Notes: generated from the sequence alone by a model not told the origin. Shown: positions 27,592-37,111, counted from the first letter of the stretch. The stretch: 64,000 bases of DNA from Clostridium sp. CMCC3677 (GCF_023845585.1 NZ_JAMQHS010000006.1:124001-188000), one strand, 5' to 3'. Translations and numbers: made by a program.

Positions 27592-27620
27592 ATAATACTG
27601 TATATTTTTGTTAATGTCAA
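27592..27620 (-). promoter_or_regulatory. Sigma-A promoter of the his operon
   Basis: On the minus strand TTGACA (27615-27620), a 17-base spacer, then TATTAT (27592-27597). Confidence 0.75.
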
Positions 27621-27818
27621 TATTAACCATAGATCTTATTAACATTTATTTTATCATATTGACTATAATTTGTTAATTCGATATTTTTATTGTTTTATAA
27701 TTAATATATTAATAATATATTTTCAATAACCGTAAGTAGGATGGAATATTTATTGAATAAAAAATATTTTAATTAATATAATAATTAATCTATCAATATT
27801 AATATAGGAGATGTTTGT

Positions 27819-28205
27819 ATGAATATTTTTATTTTAATTTGTAATATTTGTATACCACTAATAATGATTTGGATAGGAATACTATATAGATATAATTCAT
27901 CTAAAAAGATAAATAAAACTTTGGATTTAATTGCACCTATAGCAATGTTATTTTCAGGTATTTCTCATGACAAGAAATGTTCTAATAATAAAAATATATT
28001 AATATCAGTTAATAAAAAGTGTAGTTTAATATGGAGTATTTCTGGATTTTCTACATTATTTATTTGTTTGATATTATTAATATTAAATAAATCTGATATT
28101 AATAATATAAGTATTATATTATTAGAGATTGAATGTTTTATTTTTGTAATTATATATTTGACTGTAGAACATTTATTAAAAACTAAATTTTATAAAAAAA
28201 ATTAA
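27819..28205 (+). CDS. 128-aa three-span membrane protein, unknown
   Basis: Three hydrophobic segments at about residues 2-22, 68-88 and 95-115, with a Cys-containing polar loop (HDKKCSNNKNILISVNKKCSL) between the first two. ATG follows AGGAG. It is divergent from hisZ. I do not recognise the family; the sequence may belong to a short immunity- or transport-type membrane protein but nothing proves it. Confidence 0.55.
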   Translation: MNIFILICNICIPLIMIWIGILYRYNSSKKINKTLDLIAPIAMLFSGISHDKKCSNNKNILISVNKKCSLIWSISGFSTLFICLILLILNKSDINNISIILLEIECFIFVIIYLTVEHLLKTKFYKKN

Positions 28206-28625
28206 TCAGCGAGCTTAATAATAGACCATTTAATTGGTTCTGGTGCAAAGATTATTGAAAGACAGAACTATTAAATTTACTGTTAAATTATTTTCATGAG
28301 ATGGATATGATGCATGTGAATTTTTATTGCGTGAGTATTTACTGATAGAAATGCGTAATCAAAAATTATTTAAACCAGATTATTTTACAAAAATTATTCA
28401 AAAAAAGAATTAATATTTAAATTATTGGTGCTATTAAATAATTATTTATTTTTTCAATTTAAGCGGTCTCCGAATTGACAAATTTTAATCTTGGATCTAT
28501 GTCAATATAGTAGACATAGATCCATATATTTTAGTATAAGTACCCAGTTACATTAAAAATTTTCTTATAATAATTAAAGTAAAGATTCCCATCTACGAGC
28601 TTCATACTATAATATAAATTTATTT
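28206..28625. other. 420-base gap: possible gene remnant, hairpin and decayed repeat
   Basis: 28206-28415 has coding-like stretches interrupted by stops. One frame ends in DACEFLLREYLLIEMRNQKL then about 18 more residues before TAA at about 28410; another begins ISELNNRPFNWFW. They look like pieces of a broken gene I cannot identify. 28493-28523 is a perfect 11-bp-stem hairpin (GGATCTATGTC / GACATAGATCC). 28524-28618 is a decayed copy of the MITE-like family. Confidence 0.4.
28524..28618. repeat. Decayed MITE-like copy (variant B ends)
   Basis: TTTTAGTATAAG near the left and AGATTCCCATCTACGAGC then TTCATACTATAATAT at the right match the ends of the element at 53984 (TTTTAGTATAAGG and ATTCCTCTGTCCATGAGC). 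The outermost ends and any target duplication are lost. Confidence 0.45.
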
Positions 28626-29132
28626 TTAAAGCCCACATTCATCAATTTTTTGTATTGCTTCTTTATCTAATCTATGAATTATCCACTCATTCATTTGCTT
28701 AGCACCTATGCTTTCATAAAAGTTAAGAGATGATTCATTCCAATCTAAACAAACCCACTCCATTCTCTCACATTTTTCTTCCTTAGCTATATGTACTAGA
28801 GTTTCAAATGCTTCTTTTCCAATGCCGTTTCCTCTATATTCAGGATCTATGTAAATATCCTCTAAATATAATCCTGCTCTTCCTATAAATGTTGAAAAAT
28901 TAAAGAAGTATATTATATACCCTATAACTTTATTATTAAATTCTATAATCAAAGCATGTGCCCTGTTATTTTCAAAAATTGATTCTCTAAGTGTTTCTTC
29001 AGTAGCAACAACTTCATCTAGCATCTTTTCATATACTGCTATTTTTTTAATAAATTCTAATATAGCCGGTATATCTTCTTCTGTGGTTTTCTTAAATTTA
29101 AGCCCTTTTATTTTTGTTTCTATATATCCCAT
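28626..29132 (-). CDS. GNAT-family N-acetyltransferase (diamine/SAT-like)
   Basis: 168 aa, complete GNAT fold. The acetyl-CoA loop is PEYRGNGIGKEAF; GLYLEDIYIDPEYRG and MEWVCLDWNESSLNFYESIGAK closely follow the spermidine/spermine (diamine) acetyltransferase pattern, where LEDLYV and LDWN are conserved. A polyamine or thialysine substrate is therefore likely but not proven. ATG after GGGGGG. It has its own unit between the thiI terminator and decayed repeat DNA. Confidence 0.75.
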   Translation of the reverse strand: MGYIETKIKGLKFKKTTEEDIPAILEFIKKIAVYEKMLDEVVATEETLRESIFENNRAHALIIEFNNKVIGYIIYFFNFSTFIGRAGLYLEDIYIDPEYRGNGIGKEAFETLVHIAKEEKCERMEWVCLDWNESSLNFYESIGAKQMNEWIIHRLDKEAIQKIDECGL

Positions 29133-29180
29133 ATTTTACCCCCCTAATAAATTCATATTTATTTTATTATACCAAAAATA

Positions 29181-29209
29181 AACATCTAAAGGATACGCCT
29201 CCAGATGTT
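29181..29209 (-). terminator. Terminator of the cysteine desulfurase-thiI pair
   Basis: AACATCT / AGATGTT stem with a 15-base loop, followed on the minus strand by TATTTTTGG. Confidence 0.6.
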
Positions 29210-29258
29210 TTTAAGTTAATCATATTTAAATATTTGTTGATAAAAACAGAACCAAATA

Positions 29259-30416
29259 TTAATAAATAATAACCTCCATTTCATCAATAGCTTTTCTTAC
29301 AAGTTCATTTATATTTAGTCTCTTTTCTTCTTCTCTTATTGAATCAACTCTTGGTTTTGTTTTTGGATGTTTAGGCACAAAAATAGTGCAACAATCTTCA
29401 TAAGGTAATATTGATGTTTCATATGTTTCAATCTTTCTTGCTATATCCATTATATCTGTTTTATCCATAGCTATTAATGGTCTAAAAACAGGTCTATCTG
29501 CACAATCATTACTTACTATAAGACCTTCCATTGTTTGACTTGCAACTTGACCTATACTTTCTCCAGATGTTACTGATTGAATTCCTTTTTCCTCTGCTAT
29601 TTTACAAGCAACTCTCATCATAAATCTTCTCATTATTATAGTAAGTTCATCTTCTCTACACTTCTCTAAAATTTCCATTTGTATTTCAGTAAATGGAACA
29701 ACATATAAATTTATCTTTTCAGTATATGAAGCTAAGATTTTTGCTAGCTCTTTAACCTTATCTTTAGCTCTTTCTGATGTATATGGATGACTATGATAGT
29801 AAACACAATTTAATTCTACACCTCTTTTAGCCATAAGATACCCTGCTACAGGTGAATCTATTCCTCCTGATAGCATAAGTATCGTGCTTCCATTCATACC
29901 ATATGGTAGTCCTGCTACTCCTTTTTTAATGTCTGTATTAGACCATACATATGCATTTTTATTTCTTATTTCAACATTTATTAAAATATCTGGAGTTTTT
30001 ACATCTACACTTATTTCTTTATCACAATTATTTAATATATAAGCTCCTATATCCCTTGATATATATGTTGAATTTTCACCAAAATTTTTATTAGCCCTAT
30101 TAGTGTTTACTTTGAATGTTTTTCCTTTAGCTTCATTAAGTTTTTCAAGTCCTGCTTTTTTTATACAATTCATATCCATCTCTACTACATCTACTAATGC
30201 TACTTCAGATATGCCAAAAACATTACTTAATCTCTTAATACTCTCATCAATTTTATCAGTTTTTATAAAATACCTGCCACTATCTTGTATAAATTCTATT
30301 TTTATTCCTTCTAGTTTTTTTCCTATATTATCTCTTAATCTCTTTTCAAATTTATTTCTATTTAGTCCTTTTAAAAATATTTCTGGTGCATATTTAACTA
30401 AAATTAATTTTTCCAT
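29259..30416 (-). CDS. thiI: tRNA 4-thiouridine synthase ThiI
   Basis: 385 aa: an N-terminal ferredoxin-like and THUMP RNA-binding region (about 1-165), then the PP-loop adenylation domain with SGGIDSPVAGYLMAKRG (about 183). It lacks the C-terminal rhodanese domain of E. coli ThiI, as usual in Firmicutes. Sulfur is therefore probably passed directly from the cysteine desulfurase encoded just upstream, whose stop overlaps this ATG by one base (TAATG). Confidence 0.95.
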   Translation of the reverse strand: MEKLILVKYAPEIFLKGLNRNKFEKRLRDNIGKKLEGIKIEFIQDSGRYFIKTDKIDESIKRLSNVFGISEVALVDVVEMDMNCIKKAGLEKLNEAKGKTFKVNTNRANKNFGENSTYISRDIGAYILNNCDKEISVDVKTPDILINVEIRNKNAYVWSNTDIKKGVAGLPYGMNGSTILMLSGGIDSPVAGYLMAKRGVELNCVYYHSHPYTSERAKDKVKELAKILASYTEKINLYVVPFTEIQMEILEKCREDELTIIMRRFMMRVACKIAEEKGIQSVTSGESIGQVASQTMEGLIVSNDCADRPVFRPLIAMDKTDIMDIARKIETYETSILPYEDCCTIFVPKHPKTKPRVDSIREEEKRLNINELVRKAIDEMEVIIY

Positions 30417-31561
30417 TATCTCTTCATTCTCCTTAAAAATTTAAGACCTTTTTCTAAGACTTCTATCACATAATCTACTTCTTCTTCAGTATTATCATAA
30501 GAAAATGAAAATCTAACACCGCCTAAAATTTCATCTTTAGTTAAATTCAGAGCTTTTAAAACATAGCTCCCACTATTTATCCTACCTTTAGAAGAACATG
30601 CCGATCCTGTGGATACATATATATTTTCTTCTTCTAAAAAATGCAATAAAACCTCTCCTCTAACTCCTTTAAATGATATATTTAGTATGTACGGTGAGAA
30701 ATCATCATTCAATAAACTGTTAATTTTAATATCTTTAAACAATTCTAATTTTTCAATAAATCTTTGTTTTATTTTGTAGACTTTATTATAGTTACTATTC
30801 AAATTATCATTTACTATTTTAGCCGCTACTGACATCCCCATAATTCCTGATATGTTTTGAGTGCCTGCTCTAGCTCCAAATTCTTGTTCACCACCTTCAA
30901 TTAACGGATTTAATATATTTGACTTTTTAATATACATAAACCCACAACCTTTTGGACCATAAAATTTGTGACTACTAGCAGTTAAAAAGTCTATATTCAT
31001 TTCTTTTACATCTAACTTAAGTTTCCCATAACTTTGAACTGCATCCACATGAAATTTAGCTCTACTGCTATTTTCTTTTATTAGCTCACCTATTTGTTTT
31101 AAATCTTGTATTACCCCAACTTCATTATTAACATGCATTATTGATACAAGTGCAGTTTCTTTAGTTATAGAATTTTTAAGATCATTTAAATCTACTTTTC
31201 CATTACTATCTATTTTTAAATATGTTATCTCAATTCCATTGCTTTCCAAATTCTTTATTGTATTTGCAATTGAACTATGCTCAAATGGTGTTGTTATAAA
31301 ATGAGCGCCTTTTTTTAATATACCTTTAATTACTTGATTATTTCCTTCGCTTGCACCAGAGTTAAAATATATTTCATTTTCATTTGCATTTATTGTCTTT
31401 GCTAAAACTTCTCTACATTCTTTAAGCTTTCTTTCACTTTTCAACCCTAATCGATGAAGAGAAGAAGGATTACCATAATACTCTTTCATTCCATAAGTGA
31501 CTTCTTCTATAACTTCATTTAAAGGTTTAGTAGTTGCACTATTATCAAAATAAACTTCCAT
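30416..31561 (-). CDS. Cysteine desulfurase (NifS/IscS family)
   Basis: 381 aa PLP enzyme that removes sulfur from cysteine as a persulfide. The PLP lysine lies in TASSHKFYGPKG, the persulfide Cys in STGSACSSKG; YFDNSATTKP starts the protein. Its coupling to thiI indicates dedicated sulfur delivery to tRNA thiolation (the NifZ/ThiI arrangement of Firmicutes). ATG after AGGAC. Confidence 0.93.
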   Translation of the reverse strand: MEVYFDNSATTKPLNEVIEEVTYGMKEYYGNPSSLHRLGLKSERKLKECREVLAKTINANENEIYFNSGASEGNNQVIKGILKKGAHFITTPFEHSSIANTIKNLESNGIEITYLKIDSNGKVDLNDLKNSITKETALVSIMHVNNEVGVIQDLKQIGELIKENSSRAKFHVDAVQSYGKLKLDVKEMNIDFLTASSHKFYGPKGCGFMYIKKSNILNPLIEGGEQEFGARAGTQNISGIMGMSVAAKIVNDNLNSNYNKVYKIKQRFIEKLELFKDIKINSLLNDDFSPYILNISFKGVRGEVLLHFLEEENIYVSTGSACSSKGRINSGSYVLKALNLTKDEILGGVRFSFSYDNTEEEVDYVIEVLEKGLKFLRRMKR

Positions 31562-31934
31562 TATTTTTTCGTCCTTTCATTAAATATATGGCTTATTAAT
31601 CATTAGATTTTTTTATTGTATTTTAAGAATATTTAAAATAACGCTTGTTCATGAGAAGCTTTATTAAATAAATAGTATACATAATATTCTTAGATCAAAA
31701 CTTTCTCTCAATAAGTAATCATTGTTTTATACTAATTATTATTTTACACTACAATACTAAAATTGTCTCAAAATAAGCCTAATCTTTTTTTATATTTTGT
31801 ACTAATCTTTTTAATTTATTAGTTTTATAAAAGCTTTTGTAAAACTTACTTCACCACATTTTAGATTAAAGTTTCTAATTTTATATTTCGCCACACTTTT
31901 TAATCTTAAATTTTTTTATTTCTTAATAATAAAA
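31562..31934. other. AT-rich gap upstream of the desulfurase gene
   Basis: No gene. Two imperfect direct repeats, TTCACCACATTTTAGATTAAA and TTCGCCACACTTTTTAATCTT (about 31850-31915), lie next to the MITE-like insertion. I see no recognisable riboswitch. Confidence 0.4.
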
Positions 31935-32041
31935 GGTTATGTTTTAGCAGCCTGTTGATATATGTATAAGCAAAGTGAATTTAGTAATTGAACTTAGGAA
32001 TACTAAAAATTAATATATCAACACATATTTAAAACACAGCC
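31935..32041. mobile_element. MITE-like element, 107 bp, inverted and internally deleted, perfect 8-bp duplication
   Basis: Ends GGTTATGTTTTAGCAG and TTTAAAACACAGCC. Flanks are TAATAAAA at 31927-31934 and again at 32042-32049. The left half matches the reverse complement of the right half of the element at 56700 (including GCAAAGTGA and TTGAACTTAGGAAT), so this copy is inverted and lacks about 110 internal bases. Confidence 0.8.
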
Positions 32042-32048
32042 TAATAAA

Positions 32049-32094
32049 AAAATCGCTAAATTTAAATTATTAATAATTTAAATTTAGCGATTTT
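32049..32094 (-). terminator. Terminator of degV, 22-bp perfect stem
   Basis: A 46-base perfect palindrome (AAAATCGCTAAATTTAAATT and its complement around a TA/AT centre). Its left edge touches the right target duplication of the adjacent element. Confidence 0.8.
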
Positions 32095-32125
32095 AATTAA
32101 ACTTGTCTTTGTTATATATAAGAAT

Positions 32126-32977
32126 TTAACATTTAGTATAGTATGCAACCCCCATACTGCCTGGACCTACATGTAATCCTATTATAGGGCCTATATATTG
32201 AATAGTAACAGGTATATCTAATTTTTCTTCTAGTCTTTTAGCAAGTTCTAATCCTTCACTTTCACAATTAATATGATGAACTATAACTTCGCCTAAACCT
32301 TTTTCTTTAACATTCTTTATAACTTCATTTACTATTGTATCAACTGCTTTTTTCTTTGTTCTTACTTTATCAAATACTGTAGTTTCCCCATTCTCTACTG
32401 TTAAAATAGGTCTTATTTGAAGTATTGTTCCAAGTAAAGCAGAAGCTCCGCCTATTCTTCCACCTTTTTTTAAATACTTTAGTGTATCTGGTACAAATAA
32501 AAATCTACTATTTTCTTTTACTTGTATTGCTGCTTTAACAACTTCATTTATACTATTTCCAAATTTAGCACTTCTTGCAGCCTCCAACACTTGATATCCC
32601 ATCTGCATACAATTAGTTGTTGAATCTATTAGCTCTATTTTTGCATCAGGATATTCTTCTAAAATCATTTCACGAACTAAATTAGAACTTGAATATGTTC
32701 CACTCATCTTTGATGATAAAAATATTCCTACAACATCATGTCCATTAACTACTTTTTCCTTAAATATTTTAAAAAGTTCATCAATACTTGGTTGTGATGA
32801 AGTTGGAATTTCATTGCTTTTTTCCATCTCTTCATAGAATTCTTTGTTATTTAAATCAATTTCTTTATAACTTTTTCCATTTAAAATAACATTCAATGAA
32901 GCAATTGAAATATCATATTCTTCAAGTAATTTTTGTGGAATACAACTAGTACTGTCTGTTACTATCTTTACTGCCAT
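32126..32977 (-). CDS. DegV family fatty-acid-binding protein
   Basis: 283 aa. IVTDSTSCIP at the start, SSKMSGTYSSS (about 87) and DTLKYLKKGGRIG (about 158) are the DegV signatures for binding the carboxylate of a fatty acid. Such proteins (FakB type) present fatty acid to the FakA kinase; that partner is not in the window. ATG after AGGGGG. Confidence 0.88.
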   Translation of the reverse strand: MAVKIVTDSTSCIPQKLLEEYDISIASLNVILNGKSYKEIDLNNKEFYEEMEKSNEIPTSSQPSIDELFKIFKEKVVNGHDVVGIFLSSKMSGTYSSSNLVREMILEEYPDAKIELIDSTTNCMQMGYQVLEAARSAKFGNSINEVVKAAIQVKENSRFLFVPDTLKYLKKGGRIGGASALLGTILQIRPILTVENGETTVFDKVRTKKKAVDTIVNEVIKNVKEKGLGEVIVHHINCESEGLELAKRLEEKLDIPVTIQYIGPIIGLHVGPGSMGVAYYTKC

Positions 32978-33085
32978 GGTTATCCCCCTAATATATGTAA
33001 TTTTTATAACTACAATTATATCATATTTATTAGTTATTTCCCTATATTATCGGTTTCTAATCTATATTTTTACACATTAAGAAAA

Positions 33086-33123
33086 AGACGTAGTAATATA
33101 TAATGTTCGTATATTACTACGCC
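33086..33123 (-). terminator. Terminator (second of two) after the thr operon
   Basis: GGCGTAGTAATATA / TATATTACTACGTC on the minus strand, followed by TTTTTC. Confidence 0.7.
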
Positions 33124-33173
33124 TTCTTCTTGTTAATAAATTAGATTTATTTATACTAAATTATTTATATTTA

Positions 33174-33209
33174 GTAACATTTTAATAAATCTTATTAAAA
33201 TGTTACCTT
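33174..33209 (-). terminator. Terminator (first of two) after the thr operon
   Basis: AGTAACATTTTAATAA / TTATTAAAATGTTACC hairpin 38 bases after the ACT gene stop. Confidence 0.65.
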
Positions 33210-33246
33210 ATAAGCCCCTTTTAGTTAATCACATAACTTTTTAAAT

Positions 33247-33684
33247 TTATTCCATTGCTACAAATTCTATTTTTTCAACATGTTGTATTCCTGACAAACC
33301 ATTTAAAAGTGTTTTTATATCTCCTATTAATGTAGACATATCAATTGTAACACTTATATTTGCTATTCCATTTATAGGTATACCTTGATTTATAGTTAGT
33401 ATGTTACCACCTTGTTCTGAAATATAATTTATTATTCCAGATAAAACCCCTGTTTGATCTTTAACTATTAAATTGAAAGTCACTTTTTTGCCTTGAGAAG
33501 TCTCTGCAAAATCAAATATATAATCTTTATATTTATAATATACACTTCTACTTATCCCTGCTATTTTCGTAGCTTCAGTAATTTCTTTGACCTTGCCATC
33601 TTTCAATAGCTTTTGAGCAAAAACAACTTTTTCATAAACATCCGGTAAAACTCTTTTGTCTATAACTAAGTAATTTCCTTTCAT
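33247..33684 (-). CDS. ACT-domain protein, UPF0735/PheB type
   Basis: 145 aa from ATG 33682-33684 (MKGNYLVIDKRVLPDVYEK), which has AAAGGAG seven bases upstream and overlaps the thrB stop (ATGA). An N-terminal helix-turn-helix-like half (KIAGISRSVYYKYKDYIF) is followed by an ACT domain (about 72-145: LIVKDQTGVLSGIINYISEQGG). ACT domains bind amino acids; with its position after thrC-thrB this suggests an amino-acid-responsive regulator of threonine synthesis. That role is inferred. Confidence 0.85.
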   Translation of the reverse strand: MKGNYLVIDKRVLPDVYEKVVFAQKLLKDGKVKEITEATKIAGISRSVYYKYKDYIFDFAETSQGKKVTFNLIVKDQTGVLSGIINYISEQGGNILTINQGIPINGIANISVTIDMSTLIGDIKTLLNGLSGIQHVEKIEFVAME

Positions 33685-34580
33685 CGACAATCTCCTTTTA
33701 TTACAAATGCCCCCTTGTTATCTGCTTGTAATTCTAAAACTCCCCATTTAATACTATGATCTTCTAAATATTGCTTAATATTATTGCTAAAGCCATTAGC
33801 CCCATTATCGATTATAGACATAATAGTTGGTCCTGCACCACTCAAATAGCACCCTAATGCTCCAAGCTCATAACATTTATTATAAACGTCATCAAAGTGA
33901 GGTATCAACTCTTTTCTATAATTTTGATGAAGTGCATCATTACAAGCACTTCTTATTAAATCATATCTATCAGTAGCAAAGCAAGAAATCATAAGTGCTG
34001 CTCTCCCAATATTATAAATTCCATCTTGTCTTGAAATTTGTTTTGGAAGAACTTTTCTTGCTTCTTCAGTAGATAATCTGAAATCAGGTATTATAGTTAT
34101 AAATTTAACTTTATCTTTAATTTCTATTTTATTATATACAGTCTTATTATTTTCAATTATTGCAACAACTATTCCCCCAAATAGAGCTGGTGCAACATTA
34201 TCCGGATGACCTTCTATTTCAACAGCCATTTCTAATAGTTCATCCTTTGAAAATTTTCCCCCTAAAATTTCATTAGCTCCAACTAATCCCCCAATTATGC
34301 AGCTAGAGCTACTTCCAAGTCCTCTTGATATAGGTATATCTTGCTTTAATATAGATATTTCAAGCCCATTGATTACATAACCTGCCTTATTAAAGCAATA
34401 CTTCATAGCTTTATATATTATATTATCTTCATTACAAAATTCTTCTGGTATCCCATTAAAATTTAATCCATCATTTATTTCTCTAAAGGCAAATTCATTA
34501 TATAATTCTACTGCCATTCCTATTGAATCAAATCCTGGTCCCATATTTGCTGACGTAGCTGGCACTCTAACTTTAATCAT
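33681..34580 (-). CDS. thrB: Homoserine kinase
   Basis: 299 aa GHMP kinase. PATSANMGPGFDSIG starts the protein, and the phosphate-binding loop is PISRGLGSSSSCIIGG (about 88-103). It phosphorylates homoserine for ThrC, encoded three bases upstream. Overlaps the ACT gene by 4 bases. Confidence 0.95.
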   Translation of the reverse strand: MIKVRVPATSANMGPGFDSIGMAVELYNEFAFREINDGLNFNGIPEEFCNEDNIIYKAMKYCFNKAGYVINGLEISILKQDIPISRGLGSSSSCIIGGLVGANEILGGKFSKDELLEMAVEIEGHPDNVAPALFGGIVVAIIENNKTVYNKIEIKDKVKFITIIPDFRLSTEEARKVLPKQISRQDGIYNIGRAALMISCFATDRYDLIRSACNDALHQNYRKELIPHFDDVYNKCYELGALGCYLSGAGPTIMSIIDNGANGFSNNIKQYLEDHSIKWGVLELQADNKGAFVIKGDCR

Positions 34581-34583
34581 AAT

Positions 34584-36047
34584 TTATCCTTCAATTCCAA
34601 GATAAGAAAGTAATGCTTTTTTCATCTCAGACTTATCCCAAACTTCATCATGAAGAATTTCATATTCCGATAAATTAACCAAACTATATGGTATATTGTT
34701 TTTTGTAATTTCAGATAACTTCTTTAATACCTCAAAATCATCAATTTCATCATTTGAAATATTTAGTGCTTTACAAATACTTCTTGGGAATTTAAATGGA
34801 CTAGCAGTTGATGCTATCAACACTTCTTTAGTATCATTAGTTTCTGCTTGATATTTATTTTTAACAACATAACCAACAGCCGTATGAGTATCCATTAAGT
34901 AATTATCTTTTTCATAAACTTCTTTTATTGCATTAGATACTTCTTCTGTTGTAGCATATTCTCCATAAAACTCTTTCATAAATTTTTTCATGTCATCATT
35001 TATTTCGTATACGCCATTTTCATTCAATGAATTCATAAGATTATTTATAACTTCTGAATTTCGTCCACTTGCCTCGAATAACAATCTCTCAAGATTAGAT
35101 GATACTAAAATATCCATTGATGGTGATTCCGTTAATACAAGTTCACGTCTCTTATCATAAATACCGCTTTTAAAGAAATCTGTTAAAACTTTATTTTCAT
35201 TTGAAGCACAAATAAATTTATCTATAGGAAGTCCCATTTGTTTCGCGTAGTATGATGCTAATATGTTTCCAAAGTTCCCTGTTGGAACTACTACATTAAT
35301 TTTTTCATCTTGTTTTATAACCCCTTTTTTCACCAAGTTGAAATACCCATAAAAATAATATACTATTTGTGGAACTAATCTCCCTATATTTATAGAATTT
35401 GCAGATGATAAAGCAAATCCTTTCTTTAATAAGTTATCTTTAAAATCATTATCTCCAAATATTTGTTTTACAGATTTTTGTGCATCATCAAAATTTCCAT
35501 TTATGCCGATAACTTTAACATTATTGCCTTGTTGAGTTATCATTTGTCTTTCTTGTATAGCACTTACACCTTTCTTAGGATAATATACCACTACTTTAAA
35601 TCCATCAACATTTTTAAATCCTTCTAAGGCTGCTTTTCCTGTGTCTCCTGATGTCGCTGCTAATATTACTATATCTTCCTCTTTATTGCAAATCTTTTTT
35701 GCTCTTTTCATTATCTGTGGAAGAAATAGTAATGCTGCATCCTTAAATGCACAAGTTGGACCATGATATAATTCTAAAAAGTTATTATGTACCTTAACTT
35801 CAAACCTATTATTATATGATTCATTAATTGCGTTCTTTAAATCTTCATCATCAATATCAGTAAAATATTCATTAATAATTTCAAATGCTAATTCTTCATA
35901 ACTAAATTCCTTTTTATTCTTTAATGATGAATATACACTAGGAAAACTTTCAGGTACATAAAGTCCTCCATCTTTAGAAATTCCATTTATTATTGCCATT
36001 GCAGAGGATACCCCATATTCCACTCCTCTAGTACTTATAAATTCCAT
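34584..36047 (-). CDS. thrC: Threonine synthase
   Basis: 487 aa, the long form with an N-terminal helical extension (ISTRGVEYGVSSAMAIINGISKDGG) found in many bacteria and fungi. The PLP Lys is in GPTCAFKDAALL (about 106), and AATSGDTGKAALEGF is the phosphate loop. It converts O-phosphohomoserine to threonine. First gene of thrC-thrB-ACT. ATG after GGGGTGA. Confidence 0.96.
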   Translation of the reverse strand: MEFISTRGVEYGVSSAMAIINGISKDGGLYVPESFPSVYSSLKNKKEFSYEELAFEIINEYFTDIDDEDLKNAINESYNNRFEVKVHNNFLELYHGPTCAFKDAALLFLPQIMKRAKKICNKEEDIVILAATSGDTGKAALEGFKNVDGFKVVVYYPKKGVSAIQERQMITQQGNNVKVIGINGNFDDAQKSVKQIFGDNDFKDNLLKKGFALSSANSINIGRLVPQIVYYFYGYFNLVKKGVIKQDEKINVVVPTGNFGNILASYYAKQMGLPIDKFICASNENKVLTDFFKSGIYDKRRELVLTESPSMDILVSSNLERLLFEASGRNSEVINNLMNSLNENGVYEINDDMKKFMKEFYGEYATTEEVSNAIKEVYEKDNYLMDTHTAVGYVVKNKYQAETNDTKEVLIASTASPFKFPRSICKALNISNDEIDDFEVLKKLSEITKNNIPYSLVNLSEYEILHDEVWDKSEMKKALLSYLGIEG

Positions 36048-36100
36048 TCAATCACCCCAATTTCTTTATCTAATTATATATGCCTTTTCTTAATATATAT

Positions 36101-36129
36101 ATATTATCATGTCCTTATACAGAAAACAA
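36101..36129 (-). promoter_or_regulatory. Sigma-A promoter of thrC
   Basis: On the minus strand TTGTTT (36124-36129), a 17-base spacer and TAATAT (36101-36106). Confidence 0.5.
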
Positions 36130-36149
36130 GTGTTTTTATTTTAAATACA

Positions 36150-36186
36150 AATAAGCATAACTATTCTCAGATAGAAATGCTTATTG
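36150..36186 (-). terminator. Terminator of the 312-aa unknown gene
   Basis: AATAAGCAT / ATGCTTATT arms spanning the stop codon of the gene, then TTTGTATTT on the minus strand. Confidence 0.6.
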
Positions 36187-37105
36187 GCATTAATTGTATT
36201 CCCTTATTTTCAACTTTGCAACAAGGTCTTTCAGGTACTATTATCCCATTATCTTTTAAACATTCTAAAAGCGAATCACAATAATTTAAAAGATCTTCAT
36301 AAAACTTTTCTGTACCTGTTTTTCTTAAAAAATTTATACATCCTGATCCACAGCATGTTTTTACTACCTTGCCAATTACTTTACATTCACAATTTATTTT
36401 ATCAAAGATATTATAATCGTTATTCATAAAATTGTTTTTATTAACAGTTAAAACAGTAGTACAATCCCCTGTGGTCATAATTAAATCCTCAGTATTATTT
36501 AAAGTCAGTGTTCCTTTTAAGTTATTTAATAATTTTAAGAGAACTGAAAAATTTATAAATTTATATTTTTCTTTATCTAATAATGGATCTAATTTGTCAC
36601 ACCCTATAGCACTTAATAAAGCAATTAAAGTTTCTACATAAGACACAATTGATTGATTAGTTATTTGTCCTGTGATTTCTACTAATTCTCCTGATTCAAC
36701 TTCATCGTTTAATATATTAATAGCATTTCTAGAATGCAATATTTCCCCTTTATTAAAAAAATTATTAAGATTTCCATTAAGAACAAATGTTGTATATGTC
36801 CTACGTATTTCTTCTTCTAACCTTACGTTTCCTGTACCATTAAAATCTTTCCATACTTGATTATGCTGTTCTGCATTTACCAAATTGCCTTTATTTTCAT
36901 CTCTATATCCTTCTCTTTCGTTTTTTCCTTCAGTTTCCTGTTGAAAAGAACCACTCCTACTATCAAAATGAACTCCTTCAGAAACTTTTGCATCTCTAAT
37001 TCTTTTTTGAATTCTTGTATCTATATAACCTGATAAAACTAAAGAAGATAAATTTCTAACTAAGTTTTCATCTAAATATATAAGTATATCAAAAGGATTA
37101 TTCAT
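36167..37105 (-). CDS. 312-aa conserved-looking protein, DUF6414-like, unknown function
   Basis: The start is ATG 37103-37105 (MNNPFDILIYLDENLV) with AAGGAG about seven bases upstream. The frame is open 26 codons further, but those codons lie in a dispersed repeat (37112 onward) and have no ribosome site. The pattern (IYLDENLVRNLSS, then a variable charged region, then ITGQITNQSIVSYVETLIALL and CECKVIGKVVKTC) resembles proteins annotated as DUF6414, which I recall from sequence style only. The last third is Cys-rich (about seven Cys). No catalytic motif seen. Confidence 0.6.
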   Translation of the reverse strand: MNNPFDILIYLDENLVRNLSSLVLSGYIDTRIQKRIRDAKVSEGVHFDSRSGSFQQETEGKNEREGYRDENKGNLVNAEQHNQVWKDFNGTGNVRLEEEIRRTYTTFVLNGNLNNFFNKGEILHSRNAINILNDEVESGELVEITGQITNQSIVSYVETLIALLSAIGCDKLDPLLDKEKYKFINFSVLLKLLNNLKGTLTLNNTEDLIMTTGDCTTVLTVNKNNFMNNDYNIFDKINCECKVIGKVVKTCCGSGCINFLRKTGTEKFYEDLLNYCDSLLECLKDNGIIVPERPCCKVENKGIQLMPISISI

Positions 37106-37111
37106 ATATTC

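Noticed and set aside
27537-27818. T-box leader for the his operon
   Set aside because: No AGGGTGGNACCGCG-type antiterminator sequence and no long leader; the promoter lies only about 50-60 bases from hisZ.
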